DNA of 64,000 nucleotides, taken from contig NC_092189.1 in assembly GCF_043641665.1 (NCBI RefSeq), positions 11,990,333-12,054,332 on the forward strand, written 5' to 3'. Numbering within the stretch: the first letter of the stretch is position 1; the number at the start of each line of letters is the position of its first letter. The notes beneath the pieces are model-generated. The model saw only the letters and a program-made list of their open reading frames with translations, did not search any database and had not been told where the DNA came from. Below, in pieces: positions 12,867 to 22,800 of the stretch. The translations under genes were made by a program, and so were the position numbers. The DNA comes from Enoplosus armatus (taxonomy: Eukaryota; Chordata; Actinopteri; Centrarchiformes; Enoplosidae).

Positions 12867-12893
12867 GGGCCGCTGTCGACCAGCGTCTTGGTG
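12867..12893 (+). promoter_or_regulatory. CGCT-box conserved promoter element of A5
   Basis: GGGCCGCTGTCGACCAGCG; two changes in the TTGGCC part. It lies 271 bp before the A5 start. Confidence 0.75.
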
Positions 12894-13137
12894 TTTGAAT
12901 TTATATTTATGTACTAGGACATCCCCTATCCTCTCACAAGGGAGAAGGGCTCCGAAGCATAACGCACAGTCGACGGTGGGTGAAACACCATGCTCGGAAT
13001 ATGAAGTTGGAATAATTTCATCGTCAGTCATTGATTAAACATACCCCTCTGCATCTTTTTGATTTACATCGGTAACGCTGATTGCGAAAGGGACGAGAAC
13101 ACGTTTGTTTGGTTCGACGAATGAGCTTGACAGAACA

Positions 13138-15519
13138 ATGAGACGGCAAGTACTGTTGTTTTCCTGGGTCCTCTGTCTCACTTCAGTGCTCGGTCAGGTC
13201 AGCTACTCCATTCCCGAGGAAATGGCCAAAGGCTCCTTTGTCGGTAACATAGCTCAGGATTTAGGTTTAGATGTTAGACGGCTACAAGCGGGTAAAGCTC
13301 GCATCCACACAGGAGACAGTGCAGAATACATTCAGCTTAACAAGGAAAAAGGACTCCTCATCATCAAAGAGAAAATAGACCGCGAAGCTCTTTGTGGACA
13401 GACAACGCCTTGCGCTTTGCATTTTCAGATTGCCTTAGAAAACCCAATAGAAATATTCCCGATTACTGTCGAAATCACAGATATTAATGACAATGCTCCT
13501 GTATTTGAAAAGGAAGAGAGAAGGTTTGAAATAAGCGAGTCTGCAGTCATCGGCTCTAAGTTCATGCTCGAGAAAGCAATAGACCCTGATATCGGACTGA
13601 ATGGTCTTCAGAGCTATACACTAAAGCCCAATGATAATTTTATGCTTAAATTGCATAGTCAGTCTGATGGCGGTAAAAAGGTCGAGATGGTTTTACAGAA
13701 ACCTCTGGACAGAGAGAAACAGGAGTTTGCATCATTGTTGTTAACAGCCGCAGATGGAGGAGAGCCGCAGAGATCTGGGACTATGCAGATCCATATTACT
13801 GTTTTAGACGTTAATGATAACGCTCCTGTTTTTACGCAAAACACTTACAAAGCAAGTGTAAAAGAAAACTCCCTCACGGGAACACTCGTTACAAAAGTGA
13901 GTGCCTCCGATGCAGACAAAGGCTCGAATGGAGAGGTTAGCTACGTCATAGGAAATAGCAGGAGGAGCATTTCAAAATTATTCCACGTTACTGAAGACGG
14001 TCATCTTATATTAAATGGGCCTATTGATTATGAAAAAGCCAAAAAATATGAGATTGATATCGAGGCAGTTGACCGAGGCGGTTTATCTGATTCAAGCAAA
14101 GTGGTGATTGATGTAGGCGACATTAATGACAATAGTCCCGTTATAAATATGATTTCATCATCAAGTTCAATAGGAGAAGATTCTCCTTCCAACACGGTGG
14201 TAGCTGTAATGAGTGTAAATGACCCTGATTCTGAAGAAAACGGGAAGGTCCGATGTGCAATTAATAAAAATATACCATTTGCAATTTCACCAACATCCAG
14301 TAGTTTATATAGCATCGTGACAGACGGTGAATTAGACAGAGAGACAGCCTCTGAGTATAATATCACTGTGACCTGCTCTGATGAGGGAGTGCCCTCCCTC
14401 TCCAGCAGCGTCACTCTCACCTTACAGATCTCTGACGTGAATGACAACGCGCCTGTCTTTGAGAGGAGCTCATATGAGGCCTACATTGTAGAAAACAACA
14501 CACCAGGCCTCTCTATATTCACAGTGAAAGCCAGAGACGCTGACTGGAACCAGAATGCGCGTGTTTCTTACATACTGGAGGACTCCTCTGTTAACGGAGT
14601 GCCGGTCTCCTCATATGTGTCCGTTAGTGCTGATAGTGGAGTCATCCATGCAGTGCGCTCTTTTGACTACGAGCAGATCAAAGACTTCCAGTTCCGCGTC
14701 AAAGCGCAGGATGGAGGCTCCCCTCCACTCAGTAGCAACGTGACCGTGAAGATAATGATCCAGGACCAGAACGACAACCCCCCTCAGGTTCTGTACCCGG
14801 TCCAGACAGGTGGCTCTCTGGTGGCCGAAATGGTGCCTCGTTCAGCAGATGTGGGCTATCTGGTCAGTAAAGTGGTGGCTGTTGATGTGGACTCTGGACA
14901 GAATGCCTGGCTCTCCTATAAACTGCAGAAAGCCACAGACAGGGCGCTGTTTGAAGTGGGCTTACAGAATGGAGAAATAAGAACTATCCGCCAAGTCACT
15001 GATAAAGATGCTGTGAAACAAAGACTGACTGTTATAGTGGAGGACAACGGGCAGCCCTCTCGTTCAGCTACAGTCATTGTTAACGTGGCGGTGGCGGACA
15101 GCTTCCCTGAAGTGCTGTCGGAGTTCACTGACTTTACACACGACAAGGAGTACAACGACAACCTGACTTTTTACTTAGTGTTGGCTCTGGCTGTAGTTTC
15201 CTTCCTCTTCATCACGTGTTTAGTGGTTATTATATCGGTGAAAATCTACAGATGGAGACAGTCTCGCGTCCTGTATCACTCCAACCTCCCTGTGATTCCA
15301 TATTATCCACCACGTTACTCAGACACTTTGGGGACAGGGACTCTCCAACACGTGTACAACTACGAGGTGTGCAGGACGACTGACTCCAGAAAGAGTGACT
15401 GTAAGTTCGGCAGAGCTGGTAGTCAGAACGTGCTGATAATGGACCCCAGTTCAACAGGGACGATGCAGCGGATACAGAGTGAAAAGAGCATCCTGGACGA
15501 ACCAGACTCTCCTCTAGAG
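13138..15519 (+). CDS. pcdhg: Protocadherin gamma variable exon A5 (gamma-A-like)
   Basis: 794 codons from the conserved MRRQVLL Met; an in-frame frame opening at 13,105 is read as leader. EC1 has CGQTTPC. EC1-EC3 are close to A4, consistent with an A4/A5 duplication, but EC4 (SSSSSIGEDSPSNTVVAVMSVNDPDSEENGKV) has diverged. The 3' tract shared with A2, A4 and A6 starts about 14,329. Membrane helix and tail are as in A1; donor gag/gttaga. Confidence 0.93.
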
Positions 15520-15626
15520 GTTAGAAAAGTATTACATCACACAAGCCATTCTTTATTACTTGTCATTACCAAACATTTTTCTCTAATACGCTAGTGTTTT
15601 GGTGACTTCGTTTGGCCTTTTCATTT

Positions 15627-15647
15627 TTCAGCACCTTGGACAGCAAC
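15627..15647 (+). promoter_or_regulatory. RE1/NRSE site upstream of A6
   Basis: TTCAGCACC, TT, GGACAGCAAC. Left half perfect, right half two changes, canonical gap. It lies 274 bp before the A6 CGCT box. Confidence 0.8.
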
Positions 15648-15900
15648 ATGTAGCATTTTTACATGCGCGTTAATCTGTGTGACAGATAGAAAATGGTCAG
15701 TGTTCACCCTCCGTACTTTGAATGTCGTTGAGATCATTTGAAATAGTTTTCTATACATTTAGATTTTTTTATTTAAGATACGGATTGAGAAGGAACTCTT
15801 ATTGTAATTTAATTCCAACCTTTATCAATACATTTCTGAGCTTTTCCTATTCTCCCATCTCACAACACATGTTTCTGCAGTTTTGCTTTCTGAACTCAAT

Positions 15901-15927
15901 GGGCCGCTGTTGCCTAGTCTGTTGCAG
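15901..15927 (+). promoter_or_regulatory. CGCT-box conserved promoter element of A6
   Basis: GGGCCGCTGTTGCCTAGTC followed by TGTTGCAG. It lies 263 bp before the A6 start and resembles the A4 version. Confidence 0.78.
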
Positions 15928-16163
15928 TTGTACTGTCTTTACAGCAGTACCGCCTCTTCATTTCGATGTATTACAGAGAAAGAGAAGGCGCAGACGGCAT
16001 TGTCTTCGGCAGAGGGGCCGATATACACGACGAGGCAAAACTGTCATTCTTTCGCTTCAAATTTGAGGACTGTTTTTGCTTCATATTTTCTTTGAATGAT
16101 TCTCTATCTTCCTGACGGATTTTACGAGGTTTCTGTTTCTTCTTGCAGGGACAATTTCAAACA

Positions 16164-18548
16164 ATGAGACGGCAAGTACTGTTGTTTATGTCGATCCTCT
16201 CGCTTCGTTCAGTCTTCGGACAGGTCAGTTACTCTATTCCGGAGGAAATGTCGAAAGGCTCTTTGGTTGGTAATATAGCTCAAGATTTAGGCTTAGACGT
16301 TAAACGGTTGAAGTTGGGTAACGCTCGGGTTTATTCGGGTGATAGCAGAGAATACATCGAGCTGAACAGCGAAAGAGGAGTCCTCCTTATCAAAGAGAGA
16401 ATAGACAGAGAGGCGTTGTGCGGTGATACGACACCATGTGCTGTGCATTTTCAGATTGTGTTGGAGAATCCGATGGAATTTTACAGTGTCACAGTTGAAA
16501 TTACGGACATTAACGATAATGCACCAACCTTTGAGAAAAACGAAATAAAATTCATAATTAGCGAGTCTGCAGTTGTCGGGGCAAAATTTGTTTTAGAAAG
16601 AGCTGTTGATTTGGATGTAGGTATTAACACTCTCCAAAGCTACGTACTCAAGCCAAGCGATAATTTTTTACTTAAACTTCACAACCAAGCCGATGGTACA
16701 AAGAATGTTGAAATGGTCTTACAAAAACCTCTGGACAGAGAGAAAAACGAGTTCATTTCTTTGGCGTTGACGGCTTTAGATGGAGGAGAGCCACAGATGT
16801 CAGGAACAATGCAGATTGTCATCACAGTGTTAGATGCGAATGACAATGCACCTGTTTTTACACAGCCGATATACAAAGGCACTGTAGCTGAAAGTGCTGC
16901 AAAAGGTACGATTGTGACCACGGTCAGTGCGTCAGATGCTGATCATGGATTAAATGGTAAAATAACATATTCAATCACAAATACTTTAGATGACGTCAGG
17001 CATATGTTTGAAGTAAACGAGGAAAACGGTGAGGTTAGGTTGATTGGACGTTTGGACTATGAAAAGAAAAGAAATTTTCAGATCAATGTACGTGCAGTGG
17101 ATAACGGGGGACTAACGGATTCTTGTAAAGTGATTGTAGACGTCGTCGATATAAATGACAATGAACCAATTATTAAAATCATGTCTAAATCAGCTATTAT
17201 ATCAGAGAATGCTGACCCCAATACAGTCGTTACAATGATTAACATCCAAGACCCAGACTCAGGTGAAAATGGTAAAGTTCAGTGTTTTATAAATGAGAAT
17301 ATCCCCTTCCTCTTGAAATCGACATCAAACAATTTCTATAGCTTAGTGACAGACAGTGAATTAGACAGAGAGACAGCCTCTGAGTATAATATCACTGTGA
17401 CCTGCTCTGATGAGGGAGTGCCCTCCCTCTCCAGCAGCGTCACTCTCACCTTACAGATCTCTGACGTGAATGACAACGCGCCTGTCTTTGAGAGGAGCTC
17501 ATATGAGGCCTACATTGTAGAAAACAACACACCAGGCCTCTCTATATTCACAGTGAAAGCCAGAGACGCTGACTGGAACCAGAATGCGCGTGTTTCTTAC
17601 ATACTGGAGGACTCCTCTGTTAACGGAGTGCCGGTCTCCTCATATGTGTCCGTTAGTGCTGATAGTGGAGTCATCCATGCAGTGCGCTCTTTTGACTACG
17701 AGCAGATCAAAGACTTCCAGTTCCGCGTCAAAGCGCAGGATGGAGGCTCCCCTCCACTCAGTAGCAACGTGACCGTGAAAACAATGATCCAGGACCAGAA
17801 CGACAACCCCCCTCAGGTTCTGTACCCAGTCCAGACTGGTGGCTCTCTGGTGGCCGAAATGGTGCCTCGTTCAGCAGATGTGGGCTATCTGGTCAGTAAA
17901 GTGGTGGCTGTTGATGTGGACTCTGGACAGAATGCCTGGCTCTCCTATAAACTGCAGAAAGCCACAGACAGGGCGCTGTTTGAAGTGGGCTTACAGAATG
18001 GAGAAATAAGAACTATCCGCCAAGTCACTGATAAAGATGCTGTGAAACAAAGACTGACTGTTATAGTGGAGGACAACGGGCAGCCCTCTCGTTCAGCTAC
18101 AGTCATTGTTAACGTGGCGGTGGCGGACAGCTTCCCTGAAGTGCTGTCGGAGTTCACTGACTTTACACACGACAAGGAGTACAACGACAACCTGACTTTT
18201 TACTTAGTGTTGGCTCTGGCTGTAGTTTCCTTCCTCTTCATCACGTGTTTAGTGGTTATTATATCGGTGAAAATCTACAGATGGAGACAGTCTCGCGTCC
18301 TGTATCACTCCAACCTCCCTGTGATTCCATATTATCCACCACGTTACTCAGACACTTTGGGGACAGGGACTCTCCAACACGTGTACAACTACGAGGTGTG
18401 CAGGACGACTGACTCCAGAAAGAGTGACTGTAAGTTCGGCAGAGCTGGTAGTCAGAACGTGCTGATAATGGACCCCAGTTCAACAGGGACGATGCAGCGG
18501 ATACAGAGTGAAAAGAGCATCCTGGATGAACCAGACTCTCCTCTAGAG
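16164..18548 (+). CDS. pcdhg: Protocadherin gamma variable exon A6 (gamma-A-like)
   Basis: 795 codons from the conserved MRRQVLL Met. EC1 has CGDTTPC. EC1-EC4 are closest to A2 (EFYSVTVEIT, FEKNE, FVLERAVDLDVG, GGLTDSCKVIVDVVDINDNEP), although three exons lie between them. The homogenised tract begins about 17,344. It carries a private Ile-to-Thr change in the EC5 strand before the DQNDNPP linker (VKTMIQDQ). Donor gag/gttaga. Confidence 0.93.
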
Positions 18549-18590
18549 GTTAGAATTTATATTAGAAGCAAACCATAGCCACTTTCAATG

Positions 18591-18611
18591 TCCAGTACCA
18601 TGGACAGAGAC
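18591..18611 (+). promoter_or_regulatory. RE1/NRSE site upstream of A7
   Basis: TCCAGTACC, AT, GGACAGAGAC. Canonical gap, three or four mismatches spread over both halves. It lies only 162 bp before the A7 CGCT box. Confidence 0.65.
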
Positions 18612-18617
18612 ACAGCA

Positions 18618-18682
18618 TCTCTCTCTATCTGTCTGTCTGTTTATCTGTGTATCTGTCTGTATGTCTGTCTGTCTATCTATTA
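18618..18682 (+). repeat. (GTCT/ATCT)n microsatellite
   Basis: Imperfect tetranucleotide array of CTGT and CTAT units lying between the A6 donor and the A7 promoter element. Confidence 0.85.
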
Positions 18683-18752
18683 TTTTTGTGCAAGTAATAA
18701 GATCTCAAGCCGTATATATGAACTATTTCTGCAATTTCTTTTTACGTCTCTA

Positions 18753-18777
18753 AGTGCCGCTGTTGGTTAGTGTGAGG
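18753..18777 (+). promoter_or_regulatory. CGCT-box conserved promoter element of A7
   Basis: AGTGCCGCTGTTGGTTAGTG keeps the CCGCTGTTGG core. It lies 222 bp before the A7 start, the shortest spacing in the group. Confidence 0.75.
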
Positions 18778-18974
18778 AAAAGAAGGACCTTTTCCTGAGT
18801 GAAGTCGTCCCCCGTCTGTCTGATGCGTTATTGGAGCACTATTTTAATCGGACCTATAGCCTGACAAATCCAGCCGCCCAGCACTCAGCAATGAGCTCAT
18901 GATCAAATATTTGGTTGTTTTTTTGACGGTGGTTTTTGTTTTCCTATTCGGATTTTGCAGAGGCTCTCGTCATA

Positions 18975-21383
18975 ATGGGTGTTCTTTGTTGTGCGTCCGA
19001 AAAAAGAACATCCTCATGGTGGCCGCTGCTTCTCTGCATCTGTGTCGCAGAAATGGCTCTCGGACAAGTCCGTTACTCTATACCTGAGGAGATGTCGACA
19101 GGCTCGGTTGTCGGGAATATCATACAGGACCTAGGTTTGGATGTTAAACGGCTGAAATCTGGGCGGGCTAGGATATTTACCGAGGATGGCAGTGAGTACA
19201 TTGGTCTGAATGCAGAAAAAGGAACCTTGGTAGTGGCTAAAAGGATAGACAGAGAAGAACTGTGCAAGCAAGTGTCTCCCTGCTCTCTTCATTTCCAAAT
19301 CATCCTAGAAAACCCAATGGAGTTGCATCGAATTGATGTAGAGATTACAGATATTAATGATAATGCACCGTTTTTTTCCAAAAAGGAATATAGTTTCCAG
19401 GTTAGTGAATCTGCCTCACTAGGGGCTCGCTATTCGCTTGAGAGTGCCAGAGACCCCGATGTAGCACACAACACCATTCAAACATACAAACTCAACCCTA
19501 CCGATAATTTCAAATTGAATGTTGTTTCTCGGCCTGATGGAACAAAATATATTGAAATGGTTCTTCACACGTCGCTTGACAGAGAAAAACAAGAAGAGCA
19601 TAAATTAACTCTGACAGCATTTGACGGCGGTAATCCTCAGAAATCAGGTTCTGTCAAAATAAATGTCGTTGTTTTGGATGCAAATGACAATGCACCAGTA
19701 TTCAGTCAGTCTGTTTACAGAGTAACAGTTCCCGAAAACGAGTCTAGGGGCACTGCTATTTTAACAGTCAGTGCCACTGATAATGATAAAGGAGCAAACG
19801 AAGAGGTGGTGTATTCGTTCTCCCAGCACACCGATAGTGCATCATCACTGTTTAATATGGATCCCCATACCGGCGAAATGACTGTAATTGGTGTGTTAGA
19901 TTACGAAAAAGCGAAACATTATGAAATAGACATTGAAGCTACAGACAAAGGAGGGTTGACAGACACAAGTAAAGTGCTAATTGAGGTGACCGACCTAAAT
20001 GATAATGCCCCTGTCATAAGCATAATTTCCCTCTCCAATCCCATACCAGAGGATTCGGCTCCAGATACTATTATAGCAATGCTTAATATCAAAGACTTGG
20101 ACTCAGGTAAAAATGGCCAAGTTAAGTGTTTCATTAGCCCAGATTTACCTTTCAAAATCAAATCATCATCGACTAATTTTTATAGCCTGATGTCTGACGA
20201 TGATTTGGACCGTGAAACAGTGCCGGAATATAATGTAACAATAACAGCAATGGACGAGGGCTCACCTCCTTATGCTACAAACAAGACTATTCATTTGAAA
20301 ATATCGGACGTAAACGACTACGCCCCGATGTTCCCACGACCATTTCTGACTGCTTTCGTCACTGAAAATAATTCACCTGGTATGTCACTCCTCTCTGTCA
20401 AAGCCAGTGACAAAGACTCTGGCAACAATGCGCGCATTTCTTACTTCCTTGAAGATAGCCAACTGAATGGGATGTCAGCCTCCACTTATTTTTCAGTGAA
20501 TGCAGAGAGTGGAGAGATACTTGCTGTGCGTTCCTTCGACTTTGAGCAAACAAAAGAGTTCCATATCCGCGTCAAAGCGCAGGATGGAGGCTCCCCTCCA
20601 CTCAGTGGCAACGTGACCGTGAAAATAATGATCCAGGACCAGAACGACAACCCCCCTCAGGTTCTGTACCCAGTCCAGACTGGGGGCTCTCTGGTGGCCG
20701 AAATGGTGCCTCGTTCAGCAGATGTGGGCTATCTGGTCAGTAAAGTGGTGGCTGTTGATGTGGACTCTGGACAGAATGCCTGGCTCTCCTATAAACTGCA
20801 GAAAGCCACAGACAGGGCGCTGTTTGAAGTGGGCTTACAGAATGGAGAAATAAGAACTATCCGCCAAGTCACTGATAAAGATGCTGTGAAACAAAGACTG
20901 ACTGTTATAGTGGAGGACAACGGGCAGCCCTCTCGTTCAGCTACAGTCATTGTTAACGTGGCGGTGGCGGACAGCTTCCCTGAAGTGCTGTCGGAGTTCA
21001 CTGACTTTACTCACGACAAGGAGTACAATGACACCCTGACTTTTTACTTAGTGTTGGCTCTGGCTGTAGTTTCCTTCCTCTTCATCACGTGTTTAGTGGT
21101 TATTATATCGGTGAAAATCTACAGATGGAGACGCGAGCGCCTGTTTTACAAATCCAATGGGAATCTTCCTGTTATTCCGTATTACCCGCCCCTTTACGCA
21201 GACGTAGGAGGAACCGGAACGTTGAAGCAGGCGTTCAATTATGAGGTGTACGGAACTACTGACTCCCGGAAGAGTGATATAAAGTGCTCCCGACCCTTCA
21301 GTCAGAGCACTCTGAGTGTTGACCATACTGCTTCCAGGACAGTGCCACGGCATAAAACAGAGTCAGAAAATATGCTCATAGAG
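18975..21383 (+). CDS. pcdhg: Protocadherin gamma variable exon A7 (divergent, chimeric)
   Basis: 803 codons. The ATG chosen (MGVLCCASEK) has A at -3 and G at +4; the frame opens further upstream only through a TTG. Signal peptide about 1-30 with its own sequence. EC1 has CKQVSPC. EC1-EC5 differ clearly from A1-A6, including the linker DVNDYAP in place of DVNDNAP after EC4. From about 20,567 to 21,132 (end of EC5, EC6, membrane helix) the DNA is almost identical to A1-A6. The tail is again divergent but keeps YNYEV and TTDSRKSD, ending ENMLIE. The donor is gag/gtgaga, closer to consensus than those of A1-A6. It is the last A exon. Confidence 0.92.
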
Positions 21384-22761
21384 GTGAGATCCCCTGCGTC
21401 CTTGCTTCCTTAAAACCATTGTTCCCATATGTTTTGTTTGTTTTGTGTGTGTTTTTTTTATCAGTACAGTTTAGCCACTGCCCACTCATTATGTGGGTAG
21501 TTCTGTATAAGTACTGACTCAAAGGTCATACTCAGACTGCAGACTATTCTTATTGTGCTAAAAGTAGTCAACAAGCATTTTGTCTCTTTGTATCACACAA
21601 TTTATCTTGTGGATCATCAGGTTTTCTGTCACTGCAAGCATCAACATGGTTCAACTGTTTATTGTGCCCTCTTTCATTCCCTGTAGCTGCCCAACTTTGC
21701 CCCAAAAAGAATGTAATTGTTTTGGTTCACCCACAAAACCCTGGTTTTGTGTTTCGCTCAGTATTCAAACTGCATCCATTAATGTTCCGTATACTTAATG
21801 CACATACTCAAACACTGTTGTTGACTCTCTAGCGTGCTTTGTACATGATGGTGTAGATGCTACACCTGTGTCTACCTGTGTGTTTTTTTGCAAGGCACAC
21901 TTTGTCAGATATTTGTTATTTTTGCTTTATGACTCTACAGCCTCCTTGACGTATTGGCATATTTTTTTTGCTTTTGATTTTCTTTGATATTCATATTGAT
22001 TCATTTATCATATAGTGCTGGCAATTATATGCGACATCTTGCATTGAAACATGATGTTATGTGCAGACAAACCAAGTAGAAACATGTAGTTACCTATGTG
22101 TAGATCCCTTTCCACATTGACAGACTGACTTAGACATACTGTATGTGTGAGAGAACAATACAGAAGCTACAGTGAAAGAAAACAATTCTGGGCTTCATCC
22201 CTACTAAAGTACTGCTACAGATTACTCCTGCAGAAACACACAACCACGCAGTGTACTACTTTTTCAGTGACCTAGTTCCCTTCATAACACGGTGCAGCCA
22301 TAGGCATAGGGCTACACACAGAGAGAAAAGGAGCAGGGATGGATGCAGGCAAACTATAACAAAGGTAGTTAATGCAAATCAATAAAAATTACAAAGAGTG
22401 ACACAATAGGAATCATTAAGAGGTTTGAAATGTGGTAGAGGGGAAGAGGGAACAGTCACTACTGGTGTAGGGAAGATTGAGAACGAGGGAGAGAAGCAGT
22501 GTGATGGAGAGGAAGAGAGAGGCAGCGGGGGAGGGGAAGAGGCACGTGGTAACCAGCACAGTCTCCACCATCCCTGTGCAGCTTTCGTGTTAGTGATGCA
22601 CGGCAGCCATTTTGATCTGCAGCCCTCTTTGTCTGCTGAGATAGGGGGCTCAGGGAAGTCTTATGTGTGAAACAGCTGTGTCAGGCTACTGACACACTGT
22701 CAAGGACACAGACAACATGAGATATTTCTTGTTGAAATAAAAAGGAATGGGAGACAAGAGA

Positions 22762-22765
<4 letters not shown>

Positions 22766-22795
<30 letters not shown>
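22766..22795 (+). repeat. (GA)n microsatellite
   Basis: About 15 tandem GA units in the spacer between groups A and B. Confidence 0.9.

Positions 22796-22800
<5 letters not shown>

Larger units (their letters stand above)
12500..13137. other. Spacer between A4 and A5
   Basis: Non-coding. RE1 at 12,575-12,595, CGCT box at 12,867-12,893, then the A5 leader. Confidence 0.7.
15520..16163. other. Spacer between A5 and A6
   Basis: Non-coding. RE1 at 15,627-15,647, CGCT box at 15,901-15,927, then the A6 leader. Two overlapping small open frames (15.7-16.1 kb) cover the promoter element and are judged chance. Confidence 0.7.
18549..18974. other. Short spacer between A6 and A7
   Basis: The shortest spacer of group A. 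Contains an RE1-like site (18,591-18,611), a GTCT/ATCT repeat (18,618-18,682), the CGCT-box element (18,753-18,777) and the A7 leader. Confidence 0.7.

Noticed and set aside
18936..18974. N-terminal extension of A7
   Set aside because: It begins at TTG, not ATG; the first good ATG is 18,975. The upstream openings of B2 and B3 (TTG) and the C exon (GTG) were rejected for the same reason.
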